A stretch of 54,867 nt of DNA from Irpex lacteus (lineage: Eukaryota; Basidiomycota; Agaricomycetes; Polyporales; Irpicaceae), in the NCBI GenBank assembly GCA_001986395.2, contig MQVO02000079.1:1-54867 (forward strand), in the 5' to 3' direction. The stretch's first letter is position 1. The number at the start of each line of letters is the position of its first letter. Shown here one piece after another: positions 9,966-21,760 of the stretch. The position numbers were made by a program, and so were the translations under genes. The notes below the pieces were generated by a model. The model had not been told where the DNA came from. It searched no databases and saw nothing but the letters and a program-made list of their open reading frames with translations.

Positions 9966-11885
9966 ATGTCTGACCAAGTACACGCCTCGTTGGAAGAGTT
10001 ACGGACTCTGGTGAAGCTCGTCAAAACAACCGTCGATACCATCGAGAAGACTTTCCTTACGAGCAATCAACCTTTCCCATCACTGGATGGGCCCTCCAAC
10101 CCACAATCCGAAGCTATTCGCATGTCCCCGGAGGTGCAACAAGCAGGAAATGTCCTCATTGCCGCTTCGAGTCAACTAATCGCAAACGTGCGCCCGCCAT
10201 CTACCACGGCCTTTCTTACAAGCATTCAGGTACGCATTCTTCTCCTGTCCATGTGGGCGAAACGTTGACACTTTTGTTAAAGTTCCACCTTCCTGCGTGT
10301 TTGCGGGTTGCGGTAGAAAACCACGTCGTCGAAATCCTCAGAACCGCTGGGACCCAGGTACGAGTCTGTCTGCAAACTCGTCGGCAATTTCTGACGCACC
10401 AAAGGGCGCCCATGTTCGTGATATAGCCGCACCTACGAAGATCAATCCGGACAAGCTTGGTGAGCGGGCCTTCAGGCCTCAGGTCGTGAGCCACCTTTGA
10501 AGCTGATGCTGGAATGTCTTTAGCCCGCGTCCTTCGTACTCTTGCAACACATCATATTTTCAGGGAAGTCTCTCCTGACGTCTTTACTAACAACGCTATC
10601 TCCTTGGCCATGGACACCGGCAAATCAATCGAAGCCATTCTTTCAGAGTATGTCTTACCAAATATCCATTCGTATGGCCAACTAAGGATATGTATACAGC
10701 CCAGAGTCAAAATACGACAATACGTCCGGCATCGCGGCAGTAGTGGGACATTCGTATGTGCTAATCGGTCCAAAGCTTCTACCTCCGCATGCTCACCATC
10801 GAACACAGTGCCGATGAGGTCTTCAAGGCTGCCGCATATCTCCAAGAAGTGCTCTCTGACCCAGTATGGGGTGCGTCAGGGGATCCTGCCAAGACGCCAT
10901 TTGCGAAGGCCTTCAATCTTGATGTGCCCATATGGGAATGGTTTGAATCCCCAAATAACTTGGGTAGGCTTCGTCGCTTTGGTGCAGGAATGACCGGAAT
11001 CAGCCATGCTACATCTGCCGATGCGATCAAGGAAGGTGAACACTCGATTCAAGTCGTTTATCACTGTAGACTGATGCCTTTCTAGGGTTTGACTGGACTG
11101 CACTTCCGAAAGACTCGCTCGTAGTAGACGTGGGCGGAGGTCTAGGGTCACAAACGTTGACTCTTGCTAAGGCATTCGATCACCTCAAGTTTGTCGTTCA
11201 AGACCGGGAGTCGGTCATAACTGGAAGTGCTTCTGGAGTAAGCTACTTATTAATATTAGATATTTCGCTTTCAACTCACAATCTCCTAGTACTGGAAGGA
11301 GAACTTCCCTGAGGCAGTTGCCTCGGGTCGAGTGACATTACAATGTAAGCCCCTAATATCCGGCTTTTTGACATATGCTAAGCGAAGTTACCCTCGCAGC
11401 CCACGACTTTTTTGAATCGCAGCCCGTACACGGCCCAGCTGTCTTCATGATGCGTGCTATCATCCATGACTGGGCAGATGAATACGCTATCAAGATTCTG
11501 CGTCAGCTGAGGGATGCTGCCGGTCCCACTACTAAGCTGATTGTCATCGACAGCATCATGGCTTACGCATGCCCGGCACCAAATAACACGAAGGACATTA
11601 CGGGCCTCTCTGGAGATGACTTCCCCAAGCCTTTACTACCCAATCACGGAGTCGCAAATGCTTTGCCAGTTTTGACTGATATGCAGGTGCGCTGCCTTTC
11701 GCACTGCAATCGCAATTGTTTATGAGTTTCCTTTTACTCAGATGATGGTCGCAATCAACGCTGCTGAACGCACCGTGGATCAGTTTGACAAACTGTTCGA
11801 ACAAGGCGGGTGGAAGCTAGCCAGTGTCTATCTAGCCGATGGCACGATCTTCCAGGGATCAAAGCTCATTGCGGTGCCTGTATAG
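9966..11885 (+). CDS. Family-2 O-methyltransferase, tandem copy 3
   Basis: A 478-residue SAM-dependent O-methyltransferase. Exons: 9966-10229, 10283-10357, 10405-10459, 10524-10647, 10700-10753, 10809-11035, 11086-11237, 11290-11344, 11400-11686, 11742-11885. All introns are GT-AG. The SAM-binding motif VVDVGGGLGS, the loop motif QDR and the catalytic motif HDWADE are intact. The highly conserved dimerisation-side segment reads RVLRTLATHHIFREVSPDVF. The frame is clean from start to stop (ending VAVPV). It is very similar to copies 2 and 4, so these three probably arose by later duplications than copy 1. The function is inferred from the family only. Confidence 0.93.
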
Positions 11886-12712
11886 GAATAGATCAGCTTA
11901 AGGGACACTACTGTCTGTACGGAAGCAATTATATGGAGACAGCTTATGTATCATCGCCAAATGTATGCATCATTTGAGTGGGTGCGTGGTCCGAGTCGGA
12001 CTATAGCCATCAAGGTTACAGTAAGCCGCTCACGCTGAAGCTTTGCGCAGCATAGCTTTGCGTGTAGGTATTCACGTAACTGGCGCATATGAAGGTGCGT
12101 CCGTTCCATATCATCGCAATCCATTGTATGCTTTAGAGTGTATCTTGTGATCTTTACTGACTTTTTGCTTGTATAGTACATCGGAGCGAGTTCAACGGTG
12201 TACTCAGTCGTGCAAATCACGAGCCTTCTGCACGTTGATATCTGACATACTATGTTTCAGCACTTTGCTACTGACTTAGCGGCGCTGATTCGAATGCCGC
12301 CTCAGGCCGCCCCGTGCACATGAGGCTTCTCCTGAGGTAGCCGCTCGACTGTTAGTCCGTCCCATCCGATGCGAAGGGGCGGATTATAGGCAAATTCATC
12401 GAAAGGATGTGCACTGATCAGCTGTGTTTGTGCCTACACTCGGTGCAATTCCGATCACTAGTTCAGGGGCCAGTATCGCTCATCGCACCCACCATAACCG
12501 AACACCCCCGTTCTCCTCAACAGTCAGCGCAATGCATCCCAACATAGCCACTAAGAACATACTTAAATCAGGAAGGCAGCCTTCACTAGCAAACTCCTCA
12601 CCAAGCGCGCCTTGTCCCCTCGAAGTATTCTGTCGCTTTTATAAATTCTGCCTTGTGAGTTAGTATGATTTTGTTCGTCTTAATGATAACCTGATCCGTA
12701 AGCAGTACAACA
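11886..12712. other. Intergenic spacer between OMT3 and OMT4
   Basis: No gene is supported. It holds the OMT4 promoter block near 12495-12568. Confidence 0.6.
12519..12568 (+). promoter_or_regulatory. OMT4 promoter block
   Basis: AACAGTCAGCGCAAT at 12519-12533, 194 bp before the ATG, matches the shared OMT element with two changes in the first part. The expected TATA position holds only CTTAAAT (12562-12568). A better TATA-like match, TTATAAAT, lies near 12639, which may shift transcription start in this copy. Confidence 0.45.
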
Positions 12713-14631
12713 ATGTCCGACCCAGTTCGCGCGTCTTTGGAAGAGCTACACACTCTAGCGAAGCTCATCAAAACGTCGGTAGACAGCATCGAGAAAATAT
12801 TCGTTGCAAAAGGGCAACAATTTCCATCTCTTGACGGACCCTCAGACCCTCAGTCTGAAGCGGTTCGCATGTCTGCTGAAGTACAGCAAGCGGGAAACAT
12901 CCTTGTTGCTGCTGCATCTCAGTTAATTGCAACTGTGCGCCCTCCTCCTGTTACAGCTCTAGTGTCAGGCTTCCAGGTACTTTCTAGCCTCTTGTATGTT
13001 GTGAATCACGCACTGATATTTTTGACGAAGTTCCATATTTCTGCCTGTTTGCGAGTTGCGGTAGAGAACCATGTCGTTGAGATCCTTAAAGCCGCTGGAC
13101 CCCAGGTAAAGTTTCCTGTTTTGCCCTAGACGATCTCTGACAAGTACAAGGGTCTTCATGTTCGTGACGTAGCTGCGCCCACGAAGGTCAATCCCGAGAA
13201 ACTAGGCGAGAGTGCTTTTGAGCCTTGATTTGCACATAAGATTAACGTTGAATGATATCTAGCCCGCGTCCTTCGCACGCTTGCAACACACCATATCTTC
13301 CAGGAGGTTTCTCCTGACGTATTCACTAACAATGCTGTCTCTTCGGCCCTGGATACGGGCAAACCAGTCGACGCGATTCTTGCTGAGTATGCAATACCTC
13401 AAAGGCGCATGTCAGCCAACTGACATCGAGTATACAGCCCAGAATCCAAGTACGATAACACATCAGGTCTTGCAGCAGCAGTCGGTCACTCGTAAGTACC
13501 ACTCAAATCCGGCATCCAGCTCCACGCACTCACTGTGATATATAGTACCGATGAAGTCATGAAGGGTGCTGGATATTTGCAAGAAGTGATTTCCGATCCT
13601 ATTTGGAGTGCATCAGGTGACCCCGCAAAGACTCCTTTCGCCAAGGCATTCAATGTCGACGTACCAATGTGGGAATGGTTTGAGTCGCCCGCGAATTCGA
13701 CCAGACTGCGTCGGTTTGGCGCAGCTATGGGTTCGCTTACTCATACTGCGGCCGTAGGTGCACTTACGGCAGGTGAGTGGACAGGTTGAAATCACTATGG
13801 ACATGCATTAAACAGTCTCTAGGATTTGATTGGGCGGCCCTTCCTAAGGATTCTCTAGTGGTAGACGTGGGTGGAGGTGTAGGAACGCAAACGATGGCTC
13901 TCGCTAAGGCGTTTGACCACCTGAAATTCATCGTACAAGACAGAGAGTCAGTCATAACTGGCAGCGCTCCTGGCGTAAGTGAATTTTCATTAAATCTTGT
14001 CTTCATATCCAATTTAACATTTACTTGCTAGTACTGGAAGGAAAACCTCCCTGAGGCAATTGACTCAGGCAGAGTGTCGTTGAAAGGTAAGCTTCCCGTG
14101 ATCGTTGGCCTTTCCGACGGACTAATTAAGTCATTTCAGCGCATGACTTCTTTACACCGCAGCCTGTGCATGGCCCAGCCATATTTTTAATGCGCTGCAT
14201 TATCCATGACTGGGCGGATGAATACGCGATCAAGATTCTTCGTCAGCTACGCGACGCTGCTGCTCCGACTACTCAACTCGTCATTATCGACAGTATTATA
14301 TCGTATGCCTGCCCAGCACCTGAAAACACAAAGAATATCGAAGGTCTCTCCGGGGACTCTTTCCCCAAACCTCTGCTCCCCAATCATGGAGTAGCTAACG
14401 CCTTCCCAATCCTGGTTGATATGCAGGTACGTCGAATTACTATGACTCCGGCCATATCAACAGAATTCTCAATCGGTCTCTATTCAGATGATGGTGGCAA
14501 TAAATGCTACGGAGCGGACTGTAGATCAGTTCGACAAGCTTTTTGAGCAGGGCGGTTGGAAGCTGATCAGAGTATATCTGGCTGATGGTACGGTCACCCA
14601 GGGCTCGAAGCTTGTTGCAGTACCCGCTTAG
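12713..14631 (+). CDS. Family-2 O-methyltransferase, tandem copy 4
   Basis: A 478-residue enzyme of the same family. Exons: 12713-12976, 13031-13105, 13151-13205, 13263-13386, 13438-13491, 13546-13772, 13823-13974, 14032-14086, 14140-14426, 14488-14631. Motifs are VVDVGGGVGT (SAM), QDR and HDWADE (catalytic His). Intron 3 starts with GC (gcgaga at 13206), where copies 1-3 have GT, so this copy has a GC-AG intron at a different place from copy 2. The frame is intact, ending VAVPA. The gene is convergent with the Atg14/UVRAG-like gene, whose stop lies 272 bp further on. Confidence 0.92.
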
Positions 14632-14903
14632 AGACGTCGAGTTGCCAAAGACGTGCTAGGAGAGTCTGTTTATAACCTTCAAATAAGACACATTTTTATA
14701 CCGTTGTGCATATCGCAACCAAGGATCGCGTGCTAGAACGATCTACCTATGTGTATTGTGGGATGGGTTGGTCTTGTAAAGTGGTGATGAGCTATGCTAC
14801 AACATTGCAGACAAATATGTACAGTATTCGTACAGGTACTAAATTACGTGTGTCTATCCGAGATTCCGTTAACGTATAAACATTGTCCGTATCCAAGGGT
14901 CAA

Positions 14904-16827
14904 TCAGATTAAGTCCCAACCATCGTCTTCTTCAACTATCGTCTCACTTCGTACTCGGGCTCTAGTACCAGCAATTCGTGCGCGAGTGCGAGAAGGGTTG
15001 GCAGCAGTTGCTTGAAGAAGCTGGGCGAAGTCCAACGGAAACGTTGGCTGTGTAGGCGCGGGGAGTAGAGGATTAGTTGCATGAGATCGTCTATAACAGG
15101 ATCATACGTCAGTCTAATGCTTGTTGGACTTGATTACGACCACTTACCTGCCCAGCTCCGGACTACAACATACTGCCCAGAGATTATTCAAAGCCTCCCC
15201 TGCTTGCGCGAGAGGCACATCAACGCTCTGCGTGTGCGCGAGGTAGCAGACATTGTACAGTAGCATAGCCAGAGCTGTAGTAAATGAACTACCACTGGCA
15301 GACGTGCTTGACTCTTCCTCTATTTGAGACTCATCAAGCGAAGGCGCCGATCTCCCCTGTGTCGTGGATGCAGGAGAGCTAACGGATCGTTGCTGAGCCG
15401 ATGGCCTTGAAGTTCGAGATGGCGACTGCGCTGGTGAGGTTTGACCTGAGCTGGCCGGTGGTGCAGCAGATACGTGCAGAGGATGCTTGGTAGACCAGCT
15501 AGCAAAGTGTTAGAGCGTGGCCAAATATGCTCGATGAGCGCACATACCGAGCCCAGCCACCATGTTCGCTACCTTTCGTGGCGCCTATCCAAGGCGTACC
15601 GACTCCAAGTAGGCCATCCGGCCGTTTGTCAAGTCCATACGTTACGATTGACGACGGCGGTGTTGAAGAGCGGCTCCAGACAACTTCGAAAGGAAGTTTG
15701 ATTCCAAGGTAGAATGCGAGCAACGATAGGAAGTGCAGCGTGTTCGTGACGACTGCATTGATGTGGTCCGGAGGGTAACCTAAACAAGGAATAAGTATCA
15801 CATTACAACGGTGAGTGTAGTGGCTAGACGTACGACGCATGTCGCCAGGGACAGGAAGAACAAGGCCCCCAATTGTCCATTCTCCCTTTGTTCCAGCTTT
15901 GCCGCCTACCGGTGGTCTTCCACCGACCTAAAGGCGGAGTGGTCAGATGTGCATACGTAATAAGAGTATTTGAAGTATATACCTACCTCAACAACACTGA
16001 ACACTTCCACGAGCTCTTGCACCAGGCCAGACCGTGCGCGAGCAATGGTGTCAGATAACTCTGTCAAGCGGAAACTGGCTTCATTGATTTGTGTAGCCAG
16101 GATAGCGTCTGGATTGTTAACCGGCTTGATAGTAGGAGGAGAGGGACGGCTGAATGGGAATGCGCCGGGTGGTGAGAAAGAAGGAGAGGGTGCAATTGTA
16201 AGTCTAGAAAAGGCCGAACGAGCACTCTGAGGAGATGTAGAGGGGAACGGTTGAGAGCTCCTTGAGGTCGTGACCGGAGGGCGCACTGGTGTAGAGGGAG
16301 CCTGTGGTGGTGTTCGCTGGAGAGTCGTGTTCGAACGTGGAGCAGAAGACGGCGACACCGACTGAGAAGAAGGATTGGAGTACTGGTAGGATGTGATTGA
16401 TGACGCGACAGCCAGGGTTTGTCGTCTCGCCGCCAGATCTTCTCGTAGACGTTGTATGCGCTCACGGGCTGTAGTAGGTTGTAGTAGGCATTGCAACATG
16501 CTATATTTAGTGTTCACTCACCTTTCTCATTCATCTTTCTGACATGAGCTAAGCCCTCCCATATCTCACGCACTCTCTCCTCTCCATTCCTGACGTCCGC
16601 TCGACGAAGACGCGCTGGATTCACAATAGTTATAAGAGATCGCTGTGCTGCGGAGACTCGAGCATCACGGTCGGCAGCAACATGCGATATCTGCTGACGA
16701 AACGAAGATAGACTAGAGGGTGCCATAAGTTTCGGCAAGGATGCTTGTGGGGAATGACTTACTGTTGCTTCAGACAGTTCTCGCAATAGAATTGTCGCTG
16801 CTTCAGCTCGCAGTTCGGACATTCCAT
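14904..16827 (-). CDS. Atg14 / UVRAG-like subunit of the autophagy PI3-kinase complex
   Basis: The start at 16827 gives MECPNCELKQRQFYCENCLK, the N-terminal paired-cysteine motif of Atg14-type proteins. A coiled-coil region follows (RQQISHVAADRDARVSAA, then ERIQRLREDLAARRQTL near 16450), then a Ser/Pro-rich linker. The conserved block GEWTIGGLVLPVPGDMRRYP and DHINAVVTNTLHFLSLLAFY near 15780-15850, followed by LGIKLPFEVVW, is the signature of the fungal Atg14/UVRAG family. The C-terminus ends EEDDGWDLI at the stop of 14904. These proteins direct the Vps34-Vps15-Atg6 complex to autophagosome or endosome membranes. At least six exons are visible without frame breaks. Whether it is the autophagy (Atg14) or endosomal (Vps38) form cannot be decided here. 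Confidence 0.85.
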
Positions 16828-17902
16828 GCAACCTTGTCTCAGAGTAATACGTGTTCAAGATACAAGAGATATCAGCCCTTGAAAGGTCAAAGTAACGTAT
16901 GCAGGTGGTAGTAGATGGTTAAGCCGGGGTGTGGCTGCGGTACCGCGAGTGATTCCGATTTCCTGAAATCGGTTCAACTTACGCCCCCATCCCCCGCTGA
17001 GCGACCCCACGTGACCATTTGTCCCGCCCTTAGCGCTGAACCACCCGCTACCTTTACTTTCGTCTCATTTCCTTGCATCGCCGTCATATCCGTTTCCACT
17101 CCTGTATATAGGATATTTCGTACCCCTTACTTCCTCACCAATCTCAACGTGCACGTGACAGTGTTACGGTACTGTCTAAGTACTTGCGTCCCACTTATAC
17201 TTATTTCTTCGTTGCGTTAAATTAGCGCTCCGTTCAGTTCACCTCTCTTCGATCCTCGCATGAAATCCCCGCATGAAGCTGCTGGCCGAAGCGCCGGAGG
17301 CGCGAAGGCCTGCAGCGGCATGCACACATCTCGCATTTCTCACTGCTGGTTTCCACGTCCCTCGTTAAAAATTCTCCATGAGATCCATTTAAGCTGTGGC
17401 ATGTGCAATCCGCCTCCACCTGTTTGTACACTGTGCAGGAAATCGGCCAGGCAGGCGTTAGCCAACTATACCAAGTTGAGTAATAACAGGCGCTAGAAGA
17501 ACAATGACGGCGATGTCCATATCAGGCAATTTATGTGAAACAACGCTTGCTGTGGCCACATCGGCCGGCGCCTTATGAGTGCACTTTGCCAAGATGCATG
17601 CCTAATTGGCGTAGTTAACGTCACAGTAATTGCGGTTGATGTCATCTGAATAGCTACTTGAAGGTTTGTAGCCGGCACTGGCCTCAAATAAGTTCGGCTC
17701 CGCAGTTCGATCTCGCAATTCCGAGTCGTCTCACAAACCATCAAGCTCAATCACTCATCATTTGGACCAGTCCAAATCGGAGTTATATCCCATGCGGACC
17801 TGAGAATATATATACAGTGGTTCAAGCTTCACTTCCAAGTATCGCTAGACACGGGACTAGCTACATATCTAGGCGTACATGAAGACATATAGGCTACTTA
17901 GT
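16828..17902. other. Intergenic region upstream of the Atg14-like gene
   Basis: About 1.1 kb. Short ORFs on both strands match nothing known to me, and the upstream part probably holds the Atg14-like promoter. No RNA gene or repeat was recognised. Confidence 0.55.
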
Positions 17903-19294
17903 CTAGCTTGGAGTAAGGCCCTTCCTCGCCCAAACTTTCTCGTACGCAACAATACTATCGTAAGCATCCACGACAGTGTTCTGCCAAGGGGTGAGCTTAA
18001 CCTTCAGGACCTCCTTGACCCTTGAGTTATCAACGTAATGCTTCGGTGCAGGTCCCCCTGCCTTTGCTTGAGCCGTAAACCTATCTGCCAGCTCCGGACG
18101 AACTTTTGACACGTATTCCGCAACCTCTTTGCTGCTGGCCCAAGGTTCAGCGGTTATGAGGAATCGCTTACGACCAACTTCAGAGGTGGGCGGTGCACGA
18201 AGGGCGGCGACCGTAGCCGCAGCAACGTCCCTCACGTCCACGAATTCATAATTGAAGGGGATAGGGAGATCGGGGTAGAAGAGCTGGTACAGCAAAATGT
18301 TTGTGCTGAAAGAGCCGAGCTTCGCGTCTGGGATATCGTATTCTGGGGCAAAGGGACCGAAGTTGAAAACCGGGAGAACTGAGGGCAGAGCAGGGGTGAG
18401 CAACGGAAAATATGGTATGCGCGAAGCCTCGAGCTCACTGGTAGCAACCTCAACATGAGGGTTCTTTTCGGCCCATTCCCAAACCGCGCGCTCAGCGAGA
18501 GCCTTACTGGCCCTGTACGTGACGAACGGATCCACTCCATCCACTACGGCCTCTTCACGGGTCATGGTATTCCAAGCTGTTCAGTCGAAGGAATACACTT
18601 GTCAACTCTACGCCACATGATGTTTCAGCAGAAGCTTACTCTTGTCAGTGACATATCCGGTCTCCTGTCCTGGAGGCTTAGATGAGGCAGCGACATAGCT
18701 GCTAATCTGTACGATATTCTTGATTCCTTCAGCCTCGGCCTGTTTCAGGATATTCAAAGCACCCCCGACAGCCGCCTATAGAGTCGATTGTCAGTCAAAG
18801 TCTACAATAATATAAAGGATAGAATTTTACGCACCGCAAGAGTACCCTCAGGCGACTCTTTTCCGGGCAGAGGGGACGCGCAGTGTATCACGGCATCGAC
18901 ACCTGAGAGAGACAGCAAAAAACTTCGATCGGCACTCGCATATTTACTAACCTTGAAAACTCACCTTTCAGGGCATCTTTGAAGCTTCCCGCTACGATAT
19001 CATCGACACCGACTATCTCAACTTCACTTCCGTATGCCTTGTATCTTTCTTGGATGGCTGGGACTTTGGCAGAACGCACGGTTCTGGATGCCAAACAAGA
19101 ATCAGTTTGTAGTGTTTTCGTCATAAGTATGCACTATCGTCTTACCCTCGCACTCTATAACCACTCTTCAGCAGTAAATGGGCAATATGTGAGCCTATAA
19201 AGCCGGAGATGCCGGTGAGCTAGGACAGCGGCAGAAAGTCGATAAATATTAAATCAAAGCCGAAGGGTAATGTGCTCACCAAGACTAGAGACAT
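17903..19294 (-). CDS. NAD(P)-dependent epimerase/dehydratase-family reductase (Gre2/DFR-like)
   Basis: An extended short-chain dehydrogenase. The ATG at 19294 gives MSLVL, then across an intron LTGISGFIGSHIAHLLLK, the TGxxGxxG nucleotide-binding motif. Next come RGTVRSAKVP, the strand VDAVIHCASPLPG, and ISSYVAASSKP. The catalytic pair is in TYRASKALAERAV (YxxxK). The substrate side contains NFGPFAPEY, and VDVRDVAAATVAAL follows. The protein is about 340 residues, the usual length of methylglyoxal/ketone reductases and dihydroflavonol-reductase-like enzymes. Introns follow MSLVL and lie near 19110-19150, 18900-18970, 18780-18835 and 18580-18640. It probably reduces an aldehyde or ketone; the substrate is unknown. 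It lies 3.3 kb beyond the last OMT, so a shared pathway is possible but unproven. Confidence 0.88.
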
Positions 19295-19753
19295 GCTTGT
19301 ATCAGTGAGGCTGGAGCTGTATTTGCGTTGTTCTGGATAAGTGAGATGATATGTGTTTGATAAGTGTTAGGCTGGCCATCCTCTCTTTATATACTCGGTC
19401 GGGGTCGGTGATCCGATTACGACCTGCCCGTTGTCCGTCCCCGTTGTCTATTCCGCTAGCCGAAGCGATGAATAAGAGACAACTTGCGTGCTTAGACCTC
19501 GGGATGACTAATACAGGCTGATTTGAAGGCACTCAGGATGCCAGTACTCACATGGCGCCCTTCTAGAGAAAATTTCTGCGTCAGTCACGGTGTTGAACGA
19601 AGGGCGGACTTGAAGGATCATATGGCCACTTACAGAAGTAGTGGAGAGGGCATTGGCGACACACAGTTATACGGCCAATACATACTAGTGAGTATGCCAA
19701 TTATTCATACTACATACAAACCATCGTGCATCCAATACACAATATTTACAGTA
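19295..19753. other. Intergenic region with the reductase promoter
   Basis: This 459-bp stretch contains a TATA box for the reductase (minus-strand TATATAAAG, plus coordinates 19385-19393), about 90 bp upstream of its ATG. Nothing else is recognised. Confidence 0.6.
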
Positions 19754-21306
19754 CTATTCACTAGCCAGTGAATCCAAAGTATACACTCCTGGTCTACGTT
19801 TCCACTTGCCGTCGAAGTCGGCACCGAAGAACTTATCTAGGGGCTGCCGAGGGTGTGCCTCAATGCCTTCAAATATCCTACGAGTCACTCATACCATCAG
19901 CTCCAAGAAAGGATAATTGGATGATGGATGAACATACAGCTCTCGCACGACACGCTCAACGGAGGAAAACTCCTCAAGATGTGCAATCCATGGTTCACCG
20001 AGTAAATGCGGGAACCTGTCTATTAGATACTGAACAAAGTATTGGATGCGACATCGGTCGAATAAGCTACGGCACAATATGAATATAAGTTGTGATTCCA
20101 ATAAATTTGAGATGGATTATGAATGAACGCACTCTTCTGCTTCGATTACGAGCCGGCGAACAGGTAGAGAAGGGTGGAGTTGGGCGAACCAAGGCCTATA
20201 TCTTCGTAATTCGTGGTAGATATCGACATCCAAGTCTCCAGGTTCGCGCAATCTGCGTTCAGGAATAAGTCAGCGTGGTGTAGAAAGCATAAGAGAGGAT
20301 GGAACATACATTTCTTGAATATATGGTAGGCATTGGCCGACCGTAAGGGTGTCGATCCAGTTGAGCACGTTGAGACACGGGAGCTGATGGCGGTGGTGCT
20401 CATATGCGAGGAATAGCCTCGTGATCGAGAAATGTTCCCAACGGCTTAGGCTCTAATCAGCAGCTACCCAAAAGGTGCCTTAGGATATACGTACAACAAT
20501 TCAATCCTCTCTATGACGTCCCAAACAGTCACTCCATGAAAGTTTTGCACAAGCAAGCGGAATCCCAGTCCATTGATGTAGATATCTTGCATCGGAGGCG
20601 ACGTCGCAAACTTGCAAAGACCTGGAGAGTGTAGGACCATGCACTTCTCTTGGCCAAGTGTGATAGGCTCCATGCCTCTCGGAGGCGCAGAGATCCCGTG
20701 GAGCTCGCTCAAGGCAAAGTCGATGGAGGCATCGAAGCCCACATATTGGATGTTCTTCTCGTGGACTTCGTTGGGATTTCTGACTTTGTTTCCCAACTCT
20801 ACGGTATGGATTCAGTGCTGGACGTAGTTTGGAAGTTGCAGAATAAGCACCTTTGAGATGATCTACAAGAAGGCGAGTTAAGGATGTTCATTCGGATACT
20901 TGACGCAGCAGGTACACTCACCAGGTATCACGAACCTCGCACAGGCTGGTACATCACAACACTCCTGATGGTTCACCACCAGAATCGCAATCTCCCTCCA
21001 CGTACACTTCGGCACATTATACGGAAAATCCTTACTCGCATTCGGCTTTCCAATACCACACGCAACACAAGCGGCTTTCCAGAACTTCTCGTCGCGCGCG
21101 TACAGAACACGGACTTGTCAACAGGACGCTTGGAACGCGATATGAGAGCGCAAGTCTGATTTAGGGATAAAGTCACGGATGATATACATGAGTTCATTTG
21201 GGAGATAGTGAAAGAGGGAAACGTTGGGGCCGCGAGGGGGTGCGACGCGTCGTTTGCGGCGAGGATAAGTCTTTGACGAGATAGCTTTGCGAGAAGACTT
21301 GCCCAT
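19754..21306 (-). pseudogene. F-box-like protein gene interrupted by an in-frame TGA
   Basis: The ATG at 21306 gives a basic N-terminus, then LPNELMYIIRDFIPKSDLRS, an F-box-type helix pair, and HIAFQASC. Codon 63 (21120-21118) is TGA. Without any frame change the reading continues QVRVLYARDEKFWKAACVAC and CTWREIAILVVNHQECC, then later exons with NIQYVGFDASIDFALSELHG, NFHGVTVWDVIERIELL, RLFLAYEHHRHQLPCLNVLN and a conserved-looking end, FFGADFDGKWKRRPGVYTLD, stopping at 19754. The rest of the gene therefore looks intact, with splice sites in place. No GT-AG intron fits around the TGA. It may be a recent nonsense allele, a sequencing error, or (least likely) a readthrough gene. Intact relatives would be about 480 residues; F-box proteins recruit substrates to SCF ubiquitin ligases. 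Confidence 0.7.
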
Positions 21307-21760
21307 TGCGGTAGTCGTAGATTGTAGAGGAGAAAGGGTAGATAGCGAGAAAGAGGATAGCGCAAGGTGGCGAGCGCAGAGTTATATGGCTTATATTGGT
21401 TTCATGGTTCAAGAATTGCGGGCCACTCATCAGAGCAATGGCCACCGGTAAAGCCGTGCATTGTTCCCAGGGACCATTAGCACGCCCTGTTGTCTTCGCA
21501 ATCGCGCCTCGTGCACCTTGTTGGCCGAATTCTTTCAAGTTTCAGTCGATCGTAGTCACAGTGACAGTAAAAGGTGAAAGGACAAGCCTGCAACTGCCAT
21601 TAGACGCCAGCCCAACTGAACGGCGCTTAGGGCAATCTTTTACACGTGACGCAAATTTCTGGTGCGTAGACGCCAAGCGCATCGGCGCCCCGCAAGCGCA
21701 CAGCGACCTCAGGCCCCCGACGCAAAATATCGACGACCCCGACACCCTCAAGACTCCACG
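21307..21760. other. Divergent promoter region between the F-box-like gene and RPL14
   Basis: A 454-bp gap between two start codons pointing away from each other. No obvious TATA box was seen. No gene is supported. Confidence 0.6.
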
